Below, piece by piece: positions 15,301-24,300 of a stretch of 60,000 bases of DNA (within the stretch, counting starts at the first letter, position 1; each line of letters opens with the position of its first letter). The position numbers were made by a program, and so were the translations under genes. The DNA is from Liolophura sinensis. Taxonomy: Eukaryota > Mollusca > Polyplacophora > Chitonida > Chitonidae. The stretch spans positions 8,248,001 through 8,308,000 of the forward strand of contig NC_088300.1 in NCBI RefSeq assembly GCF_032854445.1, read 5' to 3'. The notes beneath the pieces are model-generated. The model was not told the origin of the DNA. It ran no database searches and was given only the letters and a program-made list of their open reading frames with translations.

Positions 15301-18300
15301 TATGGCTGGGTTTTCAAAAATATCAGGCTTAGAAACGTTGTGCCAATAACAGACGATAAGTGTCACCCCCATTTTTGTCACCCACCTACTGAAAACCAGC
15401 TTTAATACTGTACTGTTCTTTTGGTTTTTTTTTTTTTTGGTTGAACCTTGGTTAAGTGGTTAGGATGCTTATCTTTCAAATGCTAGGATATATTATTGAG
15501 GTGTATGCAAGTTCAGTCTTGGACAGGAATTTTGTGGATGCCACTGTTTTCACTGTACGCAGGAACCTGGTGATAATAAGCAGTTGATGACTGCAGCAGC
15601 TGTCTTCTCTATAATGACATATACTAGCCTGATATATCATTGATATTATACCACCAAGTCTGAAGGTAATCAGTCATAGCATTAACAAGTATTCTCTGGT
15701 CAATATTAAACCTCCAGAAAACAAACATGGCCATACATGATGGGCATTTTGTTTTATGTAGGTCCCACAAAAAAAAATTCCAGCCACTCTCGCATACAAA
15801 TATATGTCATACCACATTCTAAGTTCTATTTGTTTATTTATTATTTGATTGGTGTCTCATGGTGTCTCAAGACAATTACACATCTATGATGATGGCAAGC
15901 ATTGTGGAGGGAGGAAACACTGCTACATGTAAATTAAACCACGAACATGTAAAGGTTGCTGGTAGACGTTCCACATCTGAAGGCCATCAGTTATTGTTTG
16001 CACATCAAGGAAATCAAGGAAAGATGAAATGACATACAACACAAATCCCTCAAGCTCTGCTAAATACAAAGAGACACTGACCTACATGTAGCTTGATTTT
16101 AAGTTGTAGAAGCATACCTTTATCTTCTGGGGTCTGACTAATGAAGACCTCTTTAAAACCACAGAGCAGAGCTTCCAGACAACCCTGTGGGAGTGATATA
16201 TTAGAAGATCAAAACACAGATGAAACAAAGTACATGTATATATGTATACTTTCCAACAGATACAAAAACAGATCAGTAAAATACATCCCCTACACAGGAC
16301 GGGATGTTGCTACACTTCAAAAGGCTTAGGATGTTCAGCTAAACCACATTTTAATTTTCATCTATGATCTTTGTATCTTCACACCCATAGCACATCAAGA
16401 CATTCTACTTGGCAGGGCCCCACACACCCTTTTTCTAAAGGGCAATCATTATAAATTTACAGGGCTTTGTATTGTATAAAACGGCTCTACTGAGATATCC
16501 TTTCAATAACACCTTTCAATTTTACATAATAAATTGATGAATAATAGATATATTCAGGTAATATTTATACTTCAATCGTACTTAGGTTTTACATAAAAAA
16601 TGTAGGGGTAGTAATTACCTGTGAACACAAGGCCTCTGCATGCCATTTGTTAGCCTGAATGCCCTGTATGATTTTCTGCAGCACATATGGGACTAAGGTG
16701 GTTGCTGTTGGTAACTGTTTCATCTCTATCAAAACGTCCACCAGAATGCGGTGCACAGGAGCCATGGGATCAAGGTTGTTTATCTCCTCTTCCTGGCCTC
16801 GATGCACCTTGTGATCACCTGTGGGAAGGCAACAATATGAAAGTTAGCAAAAGCCTTTGAAAATCTGTATTCTTATGATGATACACATATGTAACAGGCA
16901 TGCAATGTTCATATCAGTATACCTTCCTCCTAGCAGTTTAGGAATTCAGCCTCATTATTTCAGACCAGAGCTTTTTAATTCAGTTTTATGGTCCTGTTTA
17001 ACCATTTAAGTTTACTCTTTACTATATGTAGTTTATAACTTGTATATATAATATCCTATTATAAAGCAATGAGATCGTTTTAAAATAAGAAACAGTTGAT
17101 AATATTCAATGAAACATTCAACTGACACAGTTTCATGCCACACTTTTCACTTTTAGGATACAGCATGATGGCAATCAAGAACTTCTGCCAGTGGCATGAG
17201 ACCTGTGGCATGAGACCAGTGGCATGAGACCTGTGGCATGAGACCTGTGGCATGAGACCGGTGGCATGAGACCTGTGGCATGAGACCTGACAACCTCTTT
17301 GTTTATGTGTAATGTCATGCCACAGGCAAGCCAGCTGAACATTGACTTATCGCAATGATCTAAGGTGAACATAAATGCACTTCGTTCAGAGCCTTAAGAT
17401 GAACAAATATACCTCATAGTTGCATGCTGACACATTTTTACCATGGTGTGAAGGTAAAACATTATAGCAAAAACACAATACCCATTTTGTGTGTGTCAGA
17501 CTGTGAGCTCTCGCTGTCACTCTCGTAGCCAACTTCAGTATGAAACGTCCCACTGTCGTCCTCGCTGCTGCTCGCTAACTGCCCATGAAGCTCATCAGAA
17601 GTGTCCCCATCAGATGTGGTCTGTACAACCAACAATATCAGATGTTGTCTGTACAGTCAACAATACCAGATGTTGTCTGTACAACCAACAATAGCAAGTG
17701 TTGTCTGTACACCCAACAATATCAAATGTTGTCGGTACAGTCAACAATACCAGATGTTATTTGTACAACCAACAATACCAGGTGTTGTCTGTACAATCAA
17801 CAATACCAGATGTTGTCTGTACAGCCAACAATAGCAGGTGTTGTCTGTACAACCAACAATATCAAATATTGTCGGTACAGTCAACAATACCAGATGTTGT
17901 CTGTACAACCAACAATATCAAATGTTGTCTGTACAGTCAACAATACCAGATGTTGTCCGTACAACCAACAATAGCAGTGTTGCCTGTACACCCAACAATA
18001 TCAAATATTGTCTGTACAGTCAACAATACCAGATGTTGTTTGTACAACCAACAATAGCAGGTGTTGTCTGTACAACCAACAATATCAGATGTTGTCTGCA
18101 CAACCAACAATAGCAGGTGTTGCCTGTACAACCAACAATATCAAATATTGTCTGTACAGTCAACAATACCACATGTTGTCTGTACAACCAACAATAGCAG
18201 GTGTCATCTGTACAACCAACAATAGCAGATGTCTATATAGCCGACAGTATCAGTGTTGTTTGTACAGACAGCAATATAAGGTGTTGTCTGTATAACCAAC

Positions 18301-21300
18301 AATATCACGTCTGTATGGCCAACAATATCAGGTGTTGTCTGTACAGCCAACAATACCAGATGTACAATGAAAAACAATGTCACACACTACAATGTCTTCA
18401 TCTCCAATCTTCATAATGTGCACAGCAAAGATGATGTAAATGAACATTGGCAAACCAGGTCATAACGATATGTATATGATTTTTCAAAAGATTTCAAGGT
18501 TGATCTGTGCATTAATGGTGATTCTTCTAAGTTACTGAACACACTTGAACTTGTTAAAATGTAAAGACATCAGAAGTTGTTGCTCTGTAGTTGACCAACC
18601 TTACACATATATGTAAATTTTCATGTCTGAGCTACAGGTAAATAAACTTCTCAACATTCAACTTTTTTCTACTTATGATCGAGAAGGTTGAAAGACATTT
18701 GGTAATGTCTGTTGTGTGTCTGCAGGGGCTACCTTAGTTATAAACTTATCCTTGAAACATTTCTGTTCATGCATGTTTATGGGAGATTGTGAAATATCCT
18801 AGGAGCACTTCTATTAATGGGAAAATCCCAAATTTTGCGAGAGTTGTTGTAACATTTTAACATGTATATGAACATCCCCTGCTTTACCCTGGGAGCATGC
18901 CTGTTACACGTCTTTGGCAGGATTCCACAGCACGCCAGTAACATATCAAACAAGAGCTTCAGTCGTATACTGTCTATGTGACGGCACAACGACAATGCCT
19001 CTCGCAGGAAGCTCACCAGCTGACCAACCTGCTTTAGCTTCTGACCAATAAAACAACATTAAGGATAAATGAATGGAACAAGAAGCCTGACCAGAGTCTC
19101 AGGCTGTATGAGCTGTCCCTAAATGGGGAAATGAGCACACATGGGCAAAAACAGAAAGAAGTTAAAAAGCTGGTCATCACAATATATCAAGCTTTTAAGT
19201 TTTACAACTTGTTATGCGATAAAACTAAAGAAAACAGACTTTCTCACATTAATATTCATGGATAACTTAAATTTAATACCCCTGTTGCCAATTCTGCAGT
19301 ATTAAAGAGAGAACAATCTTTACATGTACCTTTGAACTTCGAGAACTGAGTTACATGTACATGTAGACCACAAAAATTTTGGTCTAAATTACAGATAAAA
19401 GTATAACAAAGTACATGTACACTTAATAAACATATGTAAATCAAAGTTTCAAAAGATTTAACACCTTCACAATTTCATGCTTCAGATGGCACACATTTGC
19501 AGCATTTTTTCTCTGTTCTTAATTCAAGATGATTGTGAACAGGGGACCAAAAGTGTGAGTAGTCCAGCTCCTGCAGAGAAGCATCATACTGAATCCCACC
19601 ATCTACATTAATCCCATATGTCACCAAGGATATTTTGCTTCAATTAGGTCTACATGTATGTGTGGAGAAAACTCCACACACATTAATAGATCTGGAAAAT
19701 GAAGGTTCACGTACGGTACTGAATGGATTGCTTCATTACTCTCTGACATGGGATATTGTGAAGCAGGATTTGAAAAGGTGGTCAACCTGTTTTCAAATCC
19801 AATAGTTTAATTACTACCACAAACTCACGTGTACAGGGCCTGACAGCTGATTGGCGGAGGCAACAAAACACACGCCCATGAGAGCCTCTGTCAGCACCAA
19901 ACGATGTTTTAAGACAAGCATGGAGTTCTCACTGTTCACAGACACTGTTGGTTTAACATCCAGCTGCTGAGATTCATCCCGTGACTGTCTGTGAATAAGG
20001 TTGGCACTGGACAAAGAGGCCACCACATCCTTCAGTTTTTCAAATGCCAGAGCAGCCACAGGTGGATCAGAATCCAAAAACATCTGAACAAATCCTGGGC
20101 TTTTTTGGCATAAAAATCGGCAAGAGTTCCACAAGTCTGTTAGAACAGTGAGCTGTTCCAGCTTGAGTAGTTCTGAAGTGGAGAACGCCGAGTCGCTGGT
20201 TTCTGAGTCGTAACTGTCAGTGTCTAAGCTATTGTCTCTAGGTACTGTCTGGCGATGCACTAGAATGTCAGCATCCCCAGCTCGGAAAGGTTTTGACTTA
20301 GTCCAAAGTATGCTCAGTATAGACCTGATAACTATTTTGCCAATAGTGTCAGACGCTTCCGACAAGGTCAGTTGTGACCCCGAGGAACTGGAACCATGTC
20401 GACTTCCCACCGTCAAAACCTGGGAGGATGCCATGGACTTATCTGAACGTCGCTCATCAAATATCACCAACGCTTCTAAAACTTTCAACACAACTTGCCT
20501 CAGTGAATTCTCCTCTAAAAGAGTACAGAGCTTTTGCAGTCCTTTTTTGTTCAAGAATGCATTCAGAATTTGATCTTCCTGGAGGAGGTACGGCAAGGCA
20601 GCCAAACAATGGTGGATAACAGGAAAAGACACGTTACCATGGTTACCAGACAAAGGTTCTGCTCCGCCAACTGGAAACTCGTTGCCAGAAGACTCTTCAC
20701 TGTCTGGTTTTCTCTGTCGGAATAACTGAAACACAACGAAGATGATGTTGAAAAACAACTGTTTCCTGACAGTGCTGTTTCCTTTAATGGCCAACAGACA
20801 CAGATGTCTGGTCACCAAAGAAGCAAGAGACAGGTCTTCAGCAAACACAAGCTGCTTTAACTTTGTGAGAGCTTTCCACTTGGACATGCCTGCATGTTTC
20901 TCCTGCTGTGACCAGCCCGCAAGAGCCTCATTGCTGGAAAACCCACTGTCTGCGACCAGATGAGCAGCACTTCCTATTCCAGGATCCTCTGTTGGGCCAG
21001 AGTCCTCCGTGCTGCAGACAGGACATGTTAGGTGTTGCACTCCACTACCGGCAAATAGCTGTTCCAACAACAACCTGCCCATGATTTCAAAGAGGTGACT
21101 TCTGACAGAACACGACATCGGACCTGCAGCTTGAATGACGACATCAAGTAAAACATCTGGTGATAAGCAGCAACATATACCAGCTGAGTATAAAGCAGAG
21201 AGAACCTGAACTTGGATTTGCTTAGAGGACAGTTGTGGCAGGAGCTTGAGAAGGAAGGTCGCTAACATGGCAACCAGGCAGGTGGAATTGGACAGAGGCC

Positions 21301-24300
21301 CTGTGTCTGTCAAAACAGAGGAGGCAATTGAGTTACCTTGAAAGCGACCTGCAGTGCTGGGTCCTGATTCGCTGGAACCTTCAACAGGACCTAGAATGCC
21401 ATGATGGTGGTCCAAATACTGACTAAACTGACACTTACGATGTTTTTTCTTCAGACAAGTCATGGTATGGATGTAGTTCACTTTGGTAATCTTGAGAGTG
21501 GAAATCAGATCTGATGCTATACACACTATACTACTGTTACAGGAGGCATCATGGCCAGTTTTGCTACTGTTTGAATGTTTTCTGCAGCAGACATCATCTT
21601 CCTTTAGCACCACTTGCTCCAGCATTTCAAACCCATGATTTTCCTTGAACTCGTCCATCAAGTTCACTGCACTCCTGATGAATGTTAAATTGAATGGCAA
21701 ATACTGGAAAACTGCCTCAGTGAGTCTTAAGCATCCTTGAACAGAGTCAGACTGAAACTTGAATGCCAACTGTGACTCTGGTGACTCCCAGTCTGTGGAT
21801 CTGTGACCAACAATATCCTGGGCAGTTTTTAACAGTGTAGGAATGATCCTGTGACCGACTAGAATATTCACTCCATTTTGATGGCCAACAGTCATTGCAC
21901 TTGCTGTAAGAATAACATGAAGTAGACGCAATTTAAAAAGAAGTTTGTTTTTCTCAGGCCATTGAGAATCTTGAACATCCACTGATTCCTCGTCTGAAGG
22001 CTGTGTCAAGCTCTGCAACAGCTGAGGAATAATCGTAGAGGAAATGGTTTTGGTGGGAGAGAGTGGCTGGGAATCTCCTAAACACAAATCTCTGACAATG
22101 TCTAAAAGCAAACAGCACAATTCTAGCGGACTCAAAATGTCGTTGCTATCCATGACTAATTCTGATAACAGAGTATCCAGGTCATCACCGTCTTCAAAGG
22201 GACTTAACTGCTGCTGACTGAAGTAGTGTGACAAGGAATGACTCTTGGGCTTGCTGCTCTTTGGTTTCAGACGTCTATACCTTTTTCGTTTGCCAAATTT
22301 GAATGTGCTCTCTTCACCTGAGTCTGAACTGACCTTTGGCCCATCATGACTAGTTTTAACAAAGGATTTCCTGATGGAATACTCCGCTCTCCTCTGAAAC
22401 AGCGGGCTTCCCTTCGCTTTGCCCCCAGGAGCGGTAGGTTTATTTCTTGTCACCTGGACAGTGTGGTGAGGGGTGTGCTTGGACAGACAGTAGAAACACT
22501 CATCCACAAGAGTTGCTGGTATGTCTGAAACATATGTAATTAGGGTTCAGGTGAGTTTTCCTTCCAATAAATAAATTAAATGTCACAGTATATCAGTATA
22601 TGTACTACACATGCTTAAATTGTTTTTAAAATGATCCAATCTGTACAAAATGTACACTGTTATGCCCTCAAAAATTCATTATGACTGAGGCAATATAATG
22701 TGGGAACTACATGGACAAGCAATTTATTTTCAAAATTGAAGAAAAGAAAACCTAACATTCTGCCAGGAGAAGGCCCATTGCTGCTATACAAATATTTACC
22801 TTGTTGCCAGGAGCATGAAGATGTATTTGTGGGGACAGCAACAAATTTCTGACACCAGGGTAAAAGTGACACCAGCAGACCCCCCAGATCTCTGCCACAG
22901 GATAAACCCTACAATAGAAGAGGGGTAATATGGACACCTTTTTCAGTCTTTAGAATGCTGAAATGCTAAACATGTGTCATTACATTTAGATCTTTTGTTC
23001 TGAATTTACCACAATTTGCTAACATTTACAAGAACCCATGCATCATTATTACCACACATATCACATATTTTTGATGAAAAACGTTTTGAGTTTTCAAGGA
23101 TAACTACTGATCTCTCAAAACAGTTTCCAGTGGTCTTTCTGCTGATGGTCACTTACAATGTACATGTTGCTTTTTTCTTCGCATGACAAACTGGGAAATA
23201 AGAGTGTTCAGTCACCACACTACATGTAGCTATTACCTCTAGTTTCAATCTCTGCATGACAAACAGCAATACTATGCTAACCTACTAGCAATTACTGTAC
23301 ATCTTCAACCTTTTCAACCACTAAAGCACTCTTTTAAGTGGAATTTATGCACACAACTATCATGAAAATGATGTTATCAAGGATTTATTTGCAAAACTGT
23401 GCAAAGCATTTATTTACAGCCCATAGTTCTCACAAAATCTTTCAAAATAATGGTTGCAGACACCGTTGAAAAAGTTTAAGGATTATAGTACCTTGAGTGT
23501 CTACTTCTGCATGACAAACAACAGTTCCTATCCACTACACTAGCCATGACAATTACCTCCAGTCCCAACTTGTGCATGACAAATAACAGCCTCCAGCCTC
23601 TCTGACACAGCAAGTAGTCTCGCAGATGCCCAGTGTCATCCTCGTCATCTGACAGGCTGCACACACGCTGTATGTCAGCCAGAAATTCACGTGCCAGGAT
23701 GTTACACACACTCTTCATGTCCCTGTTACACAAATGACACATTTGTATTACAAATCGGACAAACCTGCTGACTAACTGATTTATGCATCTGCTTTGCTTT
23801 TATAGATGTAATATATAGATATGCTATGTTTAATTTATATTACAATACATGTAATATCACACACTTGATTTATTTATTTATTTATTTATTTGATTGGTGT
23901 TTTATGCCGCACTTAAGAATATTTCATTTATACGACGGCGGCCAACATTATGGTGGGAGGAAATTGGGCAGAGCCCAGGGGGAAACCCACGACCATCTGC
24001 AGGTTGCTGACAGATCTTCCCACTTACAGCCGGAGAGGAAGCCAGCATGAGCTGGACTTGAACTCATAGCAGCCGTATTGGTGAGAGACTCCTGGGTCAT
24101 AATGCTGTGCTAGAGCGCTAACCAACTGAGCCATGGAGGCCCCCCACACTTTAAATTATTTAAATTATTCACTTGATTGTTTTACTCTGAATTCATGGAT
24201 ATCTCATCCATGTGAATATGTATCGGTCCACATGATTGGGTTTACGTGTGGAGGAGCCCAGGCAAAAAGCTTGGTGGAATCCAATACCCCACATTAGAAA

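Noticed and set aside
17585-18295. Overlapping open frames rich in Gln-Tyr-Cys repeats
   Set aside because: Generated by the 28-bp minisatellite in all three frames; no gene features.
18600-18680. Fourth MITE end at CTTCTCAACATTCAAC...GAGAAGGTTGAAAG
   Set aside because: Short inverted match only; no collinear interior with the family.
20220-20963. Plus-strand open frames of 73-117 codons
   Set aside because: Antisense shadows of the giant LYST exon 5.
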